Below are positions 24,656-33,661 of a DNA stretch of 47,817 bases, piece after piece. A program made the position numbers and the translations under genes. The stretch comes from Flavobacteriales bacterium (GTDB taxonomy: Bacteria; Bacteroidota; Bacteroidia; Flavobacteriales; Weeksellaceae), in contig CAAGLV010000086.1 in the NCBI GenBank assembly GCA_900770875.1, positions 1-47,817 of the forward strand. Direction: 5' to 3'. Below the pieces are notes generated by a model. That model was not told the DNA's origin. It did no database searches and saw nothing but the letters and a program-made list of their open reading frames with translations. The number at the start of each line of letters is the position of its first letter. The stretch's first letter is position 1.

Positions 24656-26164
24656 ATGAAAGAATCTCTAAATAAGAGTAAAATTTTTATTGCATCATTA
24701 ATCATTATTTTATTAAAATCTTTATTCTTTTTTACACGTCATATACAAGAAGATGCATTAATTTCTTGGCGAGTTGCCAGGAATATAATTCAATATGGAG
24801 TATATGGATATAATGGTGCCGAAAAAATATCGGCTTCTACTACACATTTATATGTATTTGTAGGAGTAATATTTCAATCAATATTTGGTTCGAATAATTT
24901 TATATACCCATTATTGATTTTTAATACTATTTTATTAACAATCGGAATTTATTGGTTAGGAAAAATCTTTTTTAAGCAAGATACAAGGCTTATTCTATTT
25001 ATATTATTTGCAAGTTTTTTGCCTCCAGCAATAAAAATGTCCATTTTAGGAATGGAGTTCGCAATGCTATTTTTCTTTTATATGGCATTAATCAAATATG
25101 GATTTATAGCACGTAAAACATGGGCTTTTATCGTATTTCCCATCTTAATTTTATGGACACGTATTGATACTTGTATATTTTTAGGAATTTTATTTATTTA
25201 TGATGTAATACAACAACGTAAATGGAATTTTCCTTTAATGATTGGTGGTATTTTAGCAGTTATTACAAATGTTGCGTTTAATTGGTTTTATTTTGGTGAG
25301 ATTGTAAATAATACGATAACATCCAAAAAAAATAATTACATCAATCCTACTTTAATCGAACGTTGGAACGAGTTTAAATTTTTTGCTCCAAATTATTTTG
25401 GAATCATTAAATTTCCTCATTCTATCTATAATTATTCTACAATTATACTTATAGTTTGTTCGTTTTTATGTCTTATTTATCTTGTTAAAAAATGGGATAA
25501 AACTAAAGGAAAAGTAATCGGTTTTTTATTTGCATTTGGTTTAATAAAATCCATCATTTTTGGAGCAGCAAATTCGTGGTTCGATTGGTATTATTGGATT
25601 CCACAAATCGCACTTTTTTTACCAATTCTTTTAGTGTTTCTTCAAGCTAAAAATGTAAAGGTTTTAGCAATTATTTATGGACTTATTTTCTTCTTGCCAT
25701 TAACAGCTTATCAAGCAATTCATTCAATTGCAACAGGACATGGTGAGTGGAATCATGCACGTAAAATAGGATTGTATTTAAATACAATTGAACCCGATAA
25801 AGAACAATATATTTTTTTAGAGCCTGCTGGCTATATTCCATATTTTTCTCAATTAAAAGTAATTGATTATGTTGGTTTGGTAGATAAAAGATTAACCGAA
25901 GAAAACATAGTTAAAAATGGCCATCGTTTAGGTTTTTCTAATTTAATAAATAAAGCAAAACCAAAGTATATTTTAGAAGATCATAACCCAATGTTTAACG
26001 GAGATTTGGCCGACGAAACAATTTTTGAGGATTACGAATTAATTAAGCAATTTAAAATAGACGATGTTGCAAAATCTGATAATAAGATTTTAGATAAGAT
26101 CTATAAATTTAAACCATCTGGTAGAGATTTTTATTTATATAAACGAAAAGCTACGGCAAAATAA
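24656..26164 (+). CDS. GT-C membrane glycosyltransferase, possible arabinofuranosyltransferase (AftB-like)
   Basis: A 502-residue polytopic protein with about ten TM helices and a short soluble C-terminus. The first extracytoplasmic loop reads EDALISWRVARNI, then YGYNGAEKISASTTHLYV, which resembles the DDAxISLRYARNL...NPGERVEGYTSPLW pattern of AftB-type transferases that use decaprenyl-phosphoryl arabinofuranose. The acidic pair near residue 30 would be catalytic. Location directly after the pentofuranose-donor cassette supports use of that donor. A generic GT39/PMT assignment is the main alternative. It overlaps the next gene by one base. Confidence 0.72.
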   Translation: MKESLNKSKIFIASLIIILLKSLFFFTRHIQEDALISWRVARNIIQYGVYGYNGAEKISASTTHLYVFVGVIFQSIFGSNNFIYPLLIFNTILLTIGIYWLGKIFFKQDTRLILFILFASFLPPAIKMSILGMEFAMLFFFYMALIKYGFIARKTWAFIVFPILILWTRIDTCIFLGILFIYDVIQQRKWNFPLMIGGILAVITNVAFNWFYFGEIVNNTITSKKNNYINPTLIERWNEFKFFAPNYFGIIKFPHSIYNYSTIILIVCSFLCLIYLVKKWDKTKGKVIGFLFAFGLIKSIIFGAANSWFDWYYWIPQIALFLPILLVFLQAKNVKVLAIIYGLIFFLPLTAYQAIHSIATGHGEWNHARKIGLYLNTIEPDKEQYIFLEPAGYIPYFSQLKVIDYVGLVDKRLTEENIVKNGHRLGFSNLINKAKPKYILEDHNPMFNGDLADETIFEDYELIKQFKIDDVAKSDNKILDKIYKFKPSGRDFYLYKRKATAK

Positions 26165-27309
26165 TGGCTCAAAAAAAGAAAATATTAATCAGAATTGGCT
26201 CACTTCGACACGGAGGAGCCGAAAAAGTATTGGTAACATTTTTAAAAAAGCTATCACCAGATAAATACGAAATAGATTTATTGCTTAATCTTTATTCTGG
26301 CAAATATTTAAAAGATGTTCCGTCGTGGATTTCTGTTTATTATTTAAATAAAGGCGAAATGATAACAACTAATCGCCTACAAGATATTCCACAAAAAGCG
26401 TTTCGAGTAGTTTACCAAGCCGTCTTAAAAAAGTTTCCAAAATTATTGTATCATTATATTTTACCCAATAAAAAATATGATATAGAATTTGCTGCGATCC
26501 ACGGAATAGCAGATGATATTTTAAATTCGCCTATCAAATCATCAAAAAAAATTGTTTGGATACATAACGATTTATCTAATATCCCTGAATATACATCACA
26601 GCGATTAAAATCATTTTTTAAATTCGATCAGATATTTGTAATTTCAGATAAAATCAATCAACTTTTTTTGGATTTAGCAGTAAATGAAGAAGAGAAAAAG
26701 AAGATTATTCGTATTTATAATCCTATCGATTCTGATGAAATAAAAATGCTTGCTAAAGAACCTTGCGAATTAACTAAAACAGAAAATATACCAACATTTG
26801 TATCAATAGGAACTGTTTTTCCTCAGAAAGGATTCGACCGATTATTAAAAGCTCATCAACAATTAATAAAAGAAGGCTACGATCATCGATTATGGATTGT
26901 TGGAGATGGATACGATTTTCCGAATATCAAAAAATTAGTAGATGATTTACAAATTAATCAAACTGCAAAATTACTTGGTTTTAAAGAAAATCCTTATCCG
27001 TATTTTGTTTTGGCCGATTATTATATTTTATCCTCGCGTTACGAAGGTTATCCAACCGTTTTATTTGAAGCGATGATTTTACAAAAACCAATTATTGCAA
27101 CTAATGTTTCGGGCGTAAACGAAATGCTAAATAATGGCGAGTTGGGTTATGTGATAGAAAGTAGCGAAAATGCTATTTATAAAGGAATGAAATTTTTTAT
27201 CGAAAATCCGTCTGAAGCTTTAAAATATCAACAAAAAATAGCAGCTAAAACGTTACCATTTGATTTAGATTTTGCCGTAAATTCTATCGAAAAATATTTA
27301 AACAATTAA
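26164..27309 (+). CDS. GT4-family glycosyltransferase
   Basis: A 381-residue GT-B enzyme. The N-terminal loop is IRIGSLRHGGAEKVLVTFL. The donor domain has SIGTVFPQKGFDRLLKA, LWIVGDGYDFPNIKKL, AKLLGFKENPYPY and the E-x7-E block YEGYPTVLFEAMILQKPII followed by NVSGVNEML. Overall similarity to the first GT4 of the locus (shared LNLYSGKYLKDVP/LNLYQGELIKEIP region) points to paralogues with related substrates. One-base overlap with the GT-C gene upstream and a 3-bp gap downstream. Confidence 0.9.
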   Translation: MAQKKKILIRIGSLRHGGAEKVLVTFLKKLSPDKYEIDLLLNLYSGKYLKDVPSWISVYYLNKGEMITTNRLQDIPQKAFRVVYQAVLKKFPKLLYHYILPNKKYDIEFAAIHGIADDILNSPIKSSKKIVWIHNDLSNIPEYTSQRLKSFFKFDQIFVISDKINQLFLDLAVNEEEKKKIIRIYNPIDSDEIKMLAKEPCELTKTENIPTFVSIGTVFPQKGFDRLLKAHQQLIKEGYDHRLWIVGDGYDFPNIKKLVDDLQINQTAKLLGFKENPYPYFVLADYYILSSRYEGYPTVLFEAMILQKPIIATNVSGVNEMLNNGELGYVIESSENAIYKGMKFFIENPSEALKYQQKIAAKTLPFDLDFAVNSIEKYLNN

Positions 27310-27312
27310 TAT

Positions 27313-27861
27313 ATGAAATCAATTATTCAACAAGATTTTTACAGAAATTTTGGCTATTGGACCAATTGGCCTTTTTTAAAAGGTTTTATGAGCCCAGGTT
27401 TCCGATTTATTTATTGTTTAAGGAAAGCACAACTTTATTCGGTAAAACACCCTTTAGGTTTTTTTTATCGGTTATTGTTAAGACGATATTCTATTAAATA
27501 TGGCTATCAAATTTCGGCAAAAACAGAAATTGGTCCTGGGTTTAATTTAGGTCACTGGGGACATGTTGTGATTAATCCAAAATGTAAAATTGGTAAAAAT
27601 TGCAATATTGCTCATGGAGTAACTTTAGGACAAACAAATCGAGGTAAACAAAAAGGATATCCAACCTTAAAAAATGATGTTTGGGTTGGTACAAATGCTG
27701 TAATTGTAGGAGGAATAACAATAGGAGATAATGTGTTAATAGCACCAAATAGTTATGTTACACAAGATGTGCCAAATAATTCGGTTGTAACTGGAAATCC
27801 AATGACAATAATCCAAAATGATAAAGCAACCGAAGGTTATATTAATCATCGAATAGTTTAA
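27313..27861 (+). CDS. CysE-like left-handed beta-helix acetyltransferase
   Basis: A 182-residue hexapeptide-repeat acyltransferase of the serine-acetyltransferase type. An N-terminal helical region (1-65) lacks the full CysE domain, and the beta-helix (about 70-165) has TEIGPGFNLGHWGHVVI, CKIGKNCNIAHGVTLG with the catalytic His, GYPTLKNDVWVGTNAVIVGG and a C-terminal VVTGNPMTII. Within glycan loci such proteins O-acetylate sugars using acetyl-CoA; a true cysteine-synthesis role is less likely here. It could supply acetylation independently of the degraded MBOAT/SGNH pair. Confidence 0.85.
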   Translation: MKSIIQQDFYRNFGYWTNWPFLKGFMSPGFRFIYCLRKAQLYSVKHPLGFFYRLLLRRYSIKYGYQISAKTEIGPGFNLGHWGHVVINPKCKIGKNCNIAHGVTLGQTNRGKQKGYPTLKNDVWVGTNAVIVGGITIGDNVLIAPNSYVTQDVPNNSVVTGNPMTIIQNDKATEGYINHRIV

Positions 27862-27867
27862 AGTACT

Positions 27868-28932
27868 TTGAAAACAATTTTATTTATATTGCCCGATTTA
27901 TGCCAAGGTGGAGCCGAACGTGTAATTACGATTCTTTGTAACGAATTGGATCGTTCGGAATTTAAACCTCAGTTAATTCTGTTTAAAAAAGAAGGCTATT
28001 ATTTAAATCATTTAAGAGAAGATGTAGAAATTATTGAATTAAATGTATCTAGAATTAGATATTCTATTTTTAAGATTATTCCTTTAATTTTTAAGCTAAA
28101 ACCAGATATTGTATTTACTGGTTGGGGCGAAATATCGGCATTTTTATCACCATTAATTCCATTGTTTCGTAAAACCAAATTTATTACGCGCGAAACTAAT
28201 GTTGTATCAGAACATGTTGTAAAAAAAGAAATCTTATTTTTTTACCGTTTTTATAATAATTTTCATCAGATTATTGCTCAAAGCGATGATATGAAGGAAG
28301 ATTTGATTCTTAATTTTAATATTTCGGAAAATAAAATTGTAAAAATCAATAATCCAGTAGATTTTGATTTAATTAATTCGATGAAAAATCAACCAATTGA
28401 TGTTGGTTTTAACAAGAGCTATAAAAATATAGTTGCAATTGGTAATTTATCGCCACGTAAAGGTTTTGATTTATTGTTAAATGTAATGAAACATTTAAAA
28501 AAAGAGCCAATTTATTTAACTATTTTGGGTGATGGTGCTTTTAAAGATGAATTAATTTATCAGCAAGAAAAATTAGATTTAAAAAATGTTACTTTTAAAG
28601 GGAAAGTAAATAATCCATATATGTACTTAAATCGAGCGGATTTGTTTATCTTGTCGTCTAGATACGAAGGATTTCCAAATGTATTGTTAGAAGCAGGTGC
28701 TTGTGGTACATATAGTTTGGCAAATAATTGTCCTGGAGGTATCAACGAAATTATAGAAATTGGTATAAACGGAGAAATATTTAATATTAATGAAGCAAAA
28801 ATATCGGCAGAAAAAATTTGTAATGTGTTAAAACAATCGCATGAAAGAGATAAAATACAACAAAGTATTTATTTGCGTTTTAGTAAAGAAAAAATTATAA
28901 AAGAATACGAAGCAATCTTCGAAAAAATATAA
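27868..28932 (+). CDS. GT4-family glycosyltransferase
   Basis: A 354-residue GT-B enzyme. N-terminal LFILPDLCQGGAERVITIL, donor-domain VAIGNLSPRKGFDLLLNV, LTILGDGAFKDEL, VTFKGKVNNPYMYL and the E-x7-E block YEGFPNVLLEAGACGTYSLANN, then CPGGINEII, as in PglJ/PglH-like transferases. The start is TTG at 27868 because no ATG precedes the conserved N-terminal strand. Six-bp gap from the acetyltransferase and one-base overlap with the next GT2. Confidence 0.9.
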   Translation: MKTILFILPDLCQGGAERVITILCNELDRSEFKPQLILFKKEGYYLNHLREDVEIIELNVSRIRYSIFKIIPLIFKLKPDIVFTGWGEISAFLSPLIPLFRKTKFITRETNVVSEHVVKKEILFFYRFYNNFHQIIAQSDDMKEDLILNFNISENKIVKINNPVDFDLINSMKNQPIDVGFNKSYKNIVAIGNLSPRKGFDLLLNVMKHLKKEPIYLTILGDGAFKDELIYQQEKLDLKNVTFKGKVNNPYMYLNRADLFILSSRYEGFPNVLLEAGACGTYSLANNCPGGINEIIEIGINGEIFNINEAKISAEKICNVLKQSHERDKIQQSIYLRFSKEKIIKEYEAIFEKI

Positions 28933-29921
28933 TGACAACCAACCCTAAACTATCTGTAATAATACCTGTTTATAATACCGAAAATTATTTATCAAAATGC
29001 TTCGATTCGGTTTTAAATCAAACTTTTAAAGACTTCGAGATTATCGTTGTAAACGATGGTTCTACCGATCAATCTCAAACAATTATCAATGATTATGTTG
29101 CAAATGATAACCGTTTTAAATCTGTTGTTAAAATAAATGGCGGATTAAGCGATGCGCGTAATGTTGGGATAGAAATGGCTAAAGGCGAATATTTAGCTTT
29201 TATCGATTCGGACGATTACATTGATGCTAAAATGTTTGAAGAAATGATCGCATTAGCAGAGTTACATCAATCTCAGATTGTGTTATGCGATTTGGTGAAA
29301 GTTGATGAGAACGGAACCGAATTTAGAGATTTACCACAATCGCCACAGTTGCCAAGTAAAATAATCTTAAAAGATGATTTTACACTTTTTGGAGAAATGA
29401 GCTGTTTTGCATGTAATAAAATTTACAGAAAAGAATTATTTACAAACCATAGATTTTTAAAAGGAATTCATTTCGAGGATATCGAACTTATCCCGAAATT
29501 GGTTTTAGATTCTACAATTATATCAAAAATAAATCAACCATTTTATAAATATTTCGAACGTCAAAATTCAATTTCAAAATCGCATACCAATAAAGGTTTA
29601 GATATGTTTTTGGCGATAAAAAATGTTTCGGATTATTTTAATAGAAGCAATTATAAATCATTTTATAGCGAGCTAAAGCGTTTTCAGATAATACAAGGAT
29701 ATTATTCGTACTTAGCCTATGTTGCTTATGTTAAAGATGTCAACTTAAAAAGAAAAATGCTTTCTGAATTAAATGATTTTATAGAAAATAATAATTTGTT
29801 AAATAAAGAAATTAAACAATATAAAAGGTTTAATAAAGTTTATAAAGATACGCTGCCTTTAAAGAAAAGGTTGTTTTATGAAGTGTCCTTTATAAGTTTA
29901 AAATTACTTACTAAAATTTAA
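28932..29921 (+). CDS. GT2-family glycosyltransferase
   Basis: A 329-residue GT-A enzyme close in layout to the one at 20198-21133. Motifs are LSVIIPVYNTENYLSKCFDSV, IIVVNDGSTDQS, GLSDARNVGIEMAKG and the metal site FIDSDDYIDAKMF. A catalytic ED pair lies in GIHFEDIELIPKL, followed by YFERQNSIS. The C-terminal 80 residues are basic and helical. Donor unknown. It lies 6 bp before the polymerase gene. Confidence 0.9.
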   Translation: MTTNPKLSVIIPVYNTENYLSKCFDSVLNQTFKDFEIIVVNDGSTDQSQTIINDYVANDNRFKSVVKINGGLSDARNVGIEMAKGEYLAFIDSDDYIDAKMFEEMIALAELHQSQIVLCDLVKVDENGTEFRDLPQSPQLPSKIILKDDFTLFGEMSCFACNKIYRKELFTNHRFLKGIHFEDIELIPKLVLDSTIISKINQPFYKYFERQNSISKSHTNKGLDMFLAIKNVSDYFNRSNYKSFYSELKRFQIIQGYYSYLAYVAYVKDVNLKRKMLSELNDFIENNNLLNKEIKQYKRFNKVYKDTLPLKKRLFYEVSFISLKLLTKI

Positions 29922-29927
29922 AATTTT

Positions 29928-31043
29928 ATGAGTTTAATTTATTATATCATCTTCTTTTTATTGGTTGTAACTTCTTTAATTGAGTTTTCTAGCAAAGAAA
30001 AAGGAAATGTAATTTGGTATTATACAATTGTTGCATTAATGGCTTTAACAGCAGGTTTAGGCTATGCTTTAAGTCCGGATTGGGTTGCTTATTTTAGAAC
30101 ATTTCATCTTTTATCTGATGTTAATTGGGATGGGTTAGATCGTTTTTCCGAATTAGCAGGTATGGAAAAGGGATACCTTATTCTTAATAAAATTTTGGTA
30201 GATAATGGATTTAATTTTGGAATGGTTACCATTATTACGGCAACAACTGCACTAATTTTAAAATCGTCTACATTTTATAAATACGGAGGTTTACCATTTC
30301 TTGTTTTGTTTATTTATGCGATGCCTAATTATCTTTTCGAAGAGCACGTGCACATTAGGCAAGGATTATCAGCAGGATTTGCAGTATTTTCTGTACGATA
30401 TGTTATTGATAGAAAATTATGGAAATTCTTATTGTGTATTGCAATTGGATATCAGTTTCACGAAGGGATTATTGTGTTTGTATTAGCTTATTGGATAGGA
30501 GTTTTAAAATTTAACGAAGTTACAATTGGTTGGCTAGTGACAATAGCTATTATTGGGAATTTTACAGGTTTAAATTCGGTTATTGAAATTATTATGCAAT
30601 TTATGCCATTTGGACAAGATAAGTTCGAAGATTATCAAAGTCAGCTTTATACCGAATCAGATGTAGCGGTTGGTGATATTGTAAAAATATTATCTGTAAT
30701 GACAATTATTATCTATAATAAATATGCCGCCGAAGATAAAATATATTCTATTTTCAGAAATTTATTTATCATGGGAACTTTACTTTATTTCTTTTTAGGT
30801 AAAGGAATTTTTGGAATCAGATTACCAGGATTTTATTTAGTTTTCTTAGGACCAACATTAGGACGACTATTATATTCTTTTACAGGAGACGAATTTAAAC
30901 GACGATTGATATATGTAAGCTTTGTGTTTTATACCATATTGTTAATATTCTGGTTTCAGGTAAAACAAGGTCATAAATCAAATTTTGCTAATTATAAAAC
31001 AATCTTTTCTAAAGATGCTATTTATGGGATATGGAGAAATTAG
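29928..31043 (+). CDS. EpsG-family polysaccharide polymerase (Wzy-like)
   Basis: A 371-residue polytopic protein with about ten TM helices. The EpsG-family signature is HVHIRQGLSAGFAVFSVRYV (Arg-Gln near residue 143), followed by IAIGYQFHEGIIVFVLAYW, matching the conserved FH of the family. These proteins are believed to polymerise lipid-linked repeat units at the periplasmic face, the Wzy role. It overlaps the following GT2 gene by 13 bp. It is the only polymerase candidate in the locus. Confidence 0.82.
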   Translation: MSLIYYIIFFLLVVTSLIEFSSKEKGNVIWYYTIVALMALTAGLGYALSPDWVAYFRTFHLLSDVNWDGLDRFSELAGMEKGYLILNKILVDNGFNFGMVTIITATTALILKSSTFYKYGGLPFLVLFIYAMPNYLFEEHVHIRQGLSAGFAVFSVRYVIDRKLWKFLLCIAIGYQFHEGIIVFVLAYWIGVLKFNEVTIGWLVTIAIIGNFTGLNSVIEIIMQFMPFGQDKFEDYQSQLYTESDVAVGDIVKILSVMTIIIYNKYAAEDKIYSIFRNLFIMGTLLYFFLGKGIFGIRLPGFYLVFLGPTLGRLLYSFTGDEFKRRLIYVSFVFYTILLIFWFQVKQGHKSNFANYKTIFSKDAIYGIWRN

Positions 31044-31780
31044 TTTCAATTATTACACCTTGTTATAATTCGAGTAAATTTATACAAGAGACTTATCTAT
31101 CTATCGTTAATCAATCGTATACCAATTGGGAATGGATAATTGTTGATGATTGTTCTACAGATAATTCGGCGCAGCTTATTAAAGATTTTAAGGACAATCG
31201 TATTAAATTATTGATTAACGAAACAAATTCGGGTGCGTCAATTTCTCGTAATAAAGCTTTAAAAAATGCCAAAGGTACTTTTATAACTTTTATAGATAGT
31301 GATGATTTATGGGAACCTACTTTTTTAGAAGAAACAATAAGCTATTTAATAAATAATAACGAAGTTTTGGTTTACAGTTCTTATAAAAGAGTCGACGAAA
31401 ATTTAAATAAACTTTTAGATGATTTTATTGCTGTTGATAAAGTAGATTACCATCGCATTCTTTTAAATTGTCCCATCCCAATGTTAACATCTGTCTACGA
31501 TTGCTCTGTAATAGGAAAAATTTATTTTCCTGATGTAGAGTTAAGAGAAGATCATGCAATGTGGGTAGAGGTGCTAAAAAAAACTAACTATGCACGAGCT
31601 ATAAATAAATCGTTGGGTATTTATAGAATCAGAAATAATTCGGTTTCTAGAAATAAATACAAGATTGCAATTAAGCAATTTAATATGTACTATAATTATT
31701 TAAATTTCAATATATTTAAATCACTATATTACACTACGAGTTGGGCTTTAAATGGATTAAAGAAGTATGGAAAATTTTAG
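31031..31780 (+). CDS. GT2-family glycosyltransferase
   Basis: A compact 249-residue GT-A enzyme: VSIITPCYNSSKFIQETYLSI, WIIVDDCSTDNSAQLI, SGASISRNKALKNAKG and the metal motif FIDSDDLWEPTFLEE, as in WcaA/CpsI-like transferases. The base region LREDHAMWVEVLKK carries ED. The gene starts inside the polymerase gene (13 bp overlap) and runs 14 bp into the next gene, showing extreme packing. Confidence 0.9.
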   Translation: MEKLVSIITPCYNSSKFIQETYLSIVNQSYTNWEWIIVDDCSTDNSAQLIKDFKDNRIKLLINETNSGASISRNKALKNAKGTFITFIDSDDLWEPTFLEETISYLINNNEVLVYSSYKRVDENLNKLLDDFIAVDKVDYHRILLNCPIPMLTSVYDCSVIGKIYFPDVELREDHAMWVEVLKKTNYARAINKSLGIYRIRNNSVSRNKYKIAIKQFNMYYNYLNFNIFKSLYYTTSWALNGLKKYGKF

Positions 31781-32870
31781 ACTATTAGAATACCTGTATC
31801 AATTAGATTTTTCTCCGATATATATTAATATTATTGGCGTATTTCTGTTTAGTTTTTTTATTACGATAATTTCGATACCTAAAATTATTCGTATTTCTAA
31901 TAAAAAAGGATTAATGGACGATCCAAATGATCGTAGTTCTCACGAAACTCGAATTCCTACTTTAGGTGGTGTTGCACTTTTCTTTGGAATCGTTGTTTCT
32001 ACCTCGATTTTTGCAACAGATTTAGGTTCTAATTATTCATTTTTTCTTTCTGCAATTACAATCTTGTTTTTTGTAGGATTAATGGACGATTTATTAGTGG
32101 TAGCACCTGATAAAAAATTATATGCCCAATTAATTAGTACAACGTTTATAATTTTTGGATCGGGTATAACAATAAATTCGATGCATGGGCTGTTTTATAT
32201 TTACGAATTAAATTATTGGATGGGCGTTTTATTAACCTATTTTGTTTTTATCGTTTTAATTAATGCATTTAATTTAATTGATGGAATAGATGGATTAGCA
32301 TCGGGAGTTGGAATTGTAATTTCGTTATCGTTTATCTTTATTTTTTATCGAATTTTTGATTACGGAATTGGATTATTAGCTGTTGCTATAGTTGCTGTAT
32401 TATTAGGTTTTTTAAGATATAATGCATCTAAAACCGAACGGATTTTTATGGGTGATACAGGATCTATGGTTATCGGATTTATTTTAACGTTTATGGCTGT
32501 ACGTTTTTTATTTATTTCGGGTTTACCAAATTATAAATTATATACTGCGCCAGTTTTATTGTTATTTATTTTTTGTATTCCGGTAATCGACACATTTAGT
32601 GTATTTTGTATTCGTATTTTAAATGGTAAACATCCATTAAAGCCCGATAAAAATCACTTACATCATCAAATATTAAATTTAGGATTTAATCATTTTCAAA
32701 CCTCATTAATCTTAGTTTCGGTAAACGTAATTTTTGTATTTGTAGGGTTCTATCTTAGGTATTTAGATATTAATGTATTATTCTTAATTTTTATAGCTTT
32801 TTCGATAATATTAATTTCTAGCATACGCTTGTTGTATAAAGAAAAAAAAAACAAACCAGTTAAAATATAA
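31767..32870 (+). CDS. WecA/TagO-like polyprenyl-phosphate sugar-1-phosphate transferase
   Basis: A 367-residue integral-membrane enzyme of the MraY/WecA (PNPT) superfamily, linking a sugar-1-phosphate, often GlcNAc-1-P, to polyprenyl phosphate to start glycan assembly. About eleven TM helices. Hallmarks are the substrate loop DDPNDRSSHETRIPTLGG, FVGLMDDLL, the active-site NAFNLIDGIDGLASG, FMGDTGSMVIGF and the HPLKPDKNHLHHQIL loop. A separate monotopic initiating transferase lies 3.2 kb downstream in the same operon, which is unusual. It overlaps the upstream GT2 by 14 bp. Confidence 0.9.
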   Translation: MENFRLLEYLYQLDFSPIYINIIGVFLFSFFITIISIPKIIRISNKKGLMDDPNDRSSHETRIPTLGGVALFFGIVVSTSIFATDLGSNYSFFLSAITILFFVGLMDDLLVVAPDKKLYAQLISTTFIIFGSGITINSMHGLFYIYELNYWMGVLLTYFVFIVLINAFNLIDGIDGLASGVGIVISLSFIFIFYRIFDYGIGLLAVAIVAVLLGFLRYNASKTERIFMGDTGSMVIGFILTFMAVRFLFISGLPNYKLYTAPVLLLFIFCIPVIDTFSVFCIRILNGKHPLKPDKNHLHHQILNLGFNHFQTSLILVSVNVIFVFVGFYLRYLDINVLFLIFIAFSIILISSIRLLYKEKKNKPVKI

Positions 32871-32878
32871 TTAATAAC

Positions 32879-33661
32879 ATGATAAATAATCTTCTTAAAC
32901 CAATCCTATTATTGTTACTTGTATTAAATATAACCTCGTGTATATCTTTAAAAGATATACAACTAATGCAAAAGGATGATAATTTAAAATTAAACGATAA
33001 AGGTGTTATAGAGTATAATGTCCCAACATATTATATACAAAATGGTGATCTAATTTCTATAAACGTAGCGTCTACAAATCCGGGAATTATGGGGATTTTA
33101 TCTGGTTTTACAAACTCGGGTAATTCGTCAGCAATTTCAAATAGAGGTGTATTAGTCAGAGAAAATGGAGCAATCGAATTGCCTCGAATCGGAGAAATAC
33201 AAGTAGAAGGTTTAACATTACCCGAAGCCAGAGAAAAAATTTCTGGCGAATTTTATAAGATCTATAATCCCGAAAATACTTTTATAGATGTTAGTCTTGC
33301 AGGGATTGAATATACAATTTTAGGTGAAGCTGGTAATGGCGTTTATCGTGCAAATAAGCGCGATATGACGATTATAGAAGCCTTTGCACGTGCAGGTGCA
33401 ACTAATATTTATGCCGATTTAAAAGACATTCGTATCATTCGTACAACTCCCGAAGGAACCAAACAAACTTATGTAGATATCACAAAAGAATCGATTATGA
33501 ATTCGGAATATTATTGGATTCAGAATAACGATATCATTGTTGTTAACCCACGTAAAGAAAAAGTTTGGGGAATTGGACTTAACCCATTATCTGTTGTAAC
33601 AACTTCTGTTGGAGTACTTGCAACAATTTTAGGAACTTATTACTTTTTTAGAAATTTATAG
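32879..33661 (+). CDS. Wza-like polysaccharide export lipoprotein
   Basis: A 260-residue outer-membrane polysaccharide export protein. The signal peptide ends in the lipobox VLNITSC with acylated Cys21. The Poly_export domain (about 48-130) has YYIQNGDLISINV and ENGAIELPRIGEIQVEGLTLPEAREKI. An SLBB-type domain (about 135-220) has YTILGEAGNGVYRANKRDMTIIEAFARAG. The C-terminus ends in a hydrophobic helix (about 238-257), as in Bacteroidota family members. It ends directly before the Wzc-like gene, its expected partner. Confidence 0.9.
   Translation: MINNLLKPILLLLLVLNITSCISLKDIQLMQKDDNLKLNDKGVIEYNVPTYYIQNGDLISINVASTNPGIMGILSGFTNSGNSSAISNRGVLVRENGAIELPRIGEIQVEGLTLPEAREKISGEFYKIYNPENTFIDVSLAGIEYTILGEAGNGVYRANKRDMTIIEAFARAGATNIYADLKDIRIIRTTPEGTKQTYVDITKESIMNSEYYWIQNNDIIVVNPRKEKVWGIGLNPLSVVTTSVGVLATILGTYYFFRNL

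Noticed and set aside
27313..27861. Serine acetyltransferase for cysteine synthesis
   Set aside because: The full N-terminal CysE domain is missing and the gene sits among glycosyltransferases, so a sugar O-acetyltransferase is more likely.
30301..30486. Extra small reading frame inside the polymerase gene
   Set aside because: Lies wholly within the well-supported EpsG-like gene in another frame and encodes no recognisable motif.
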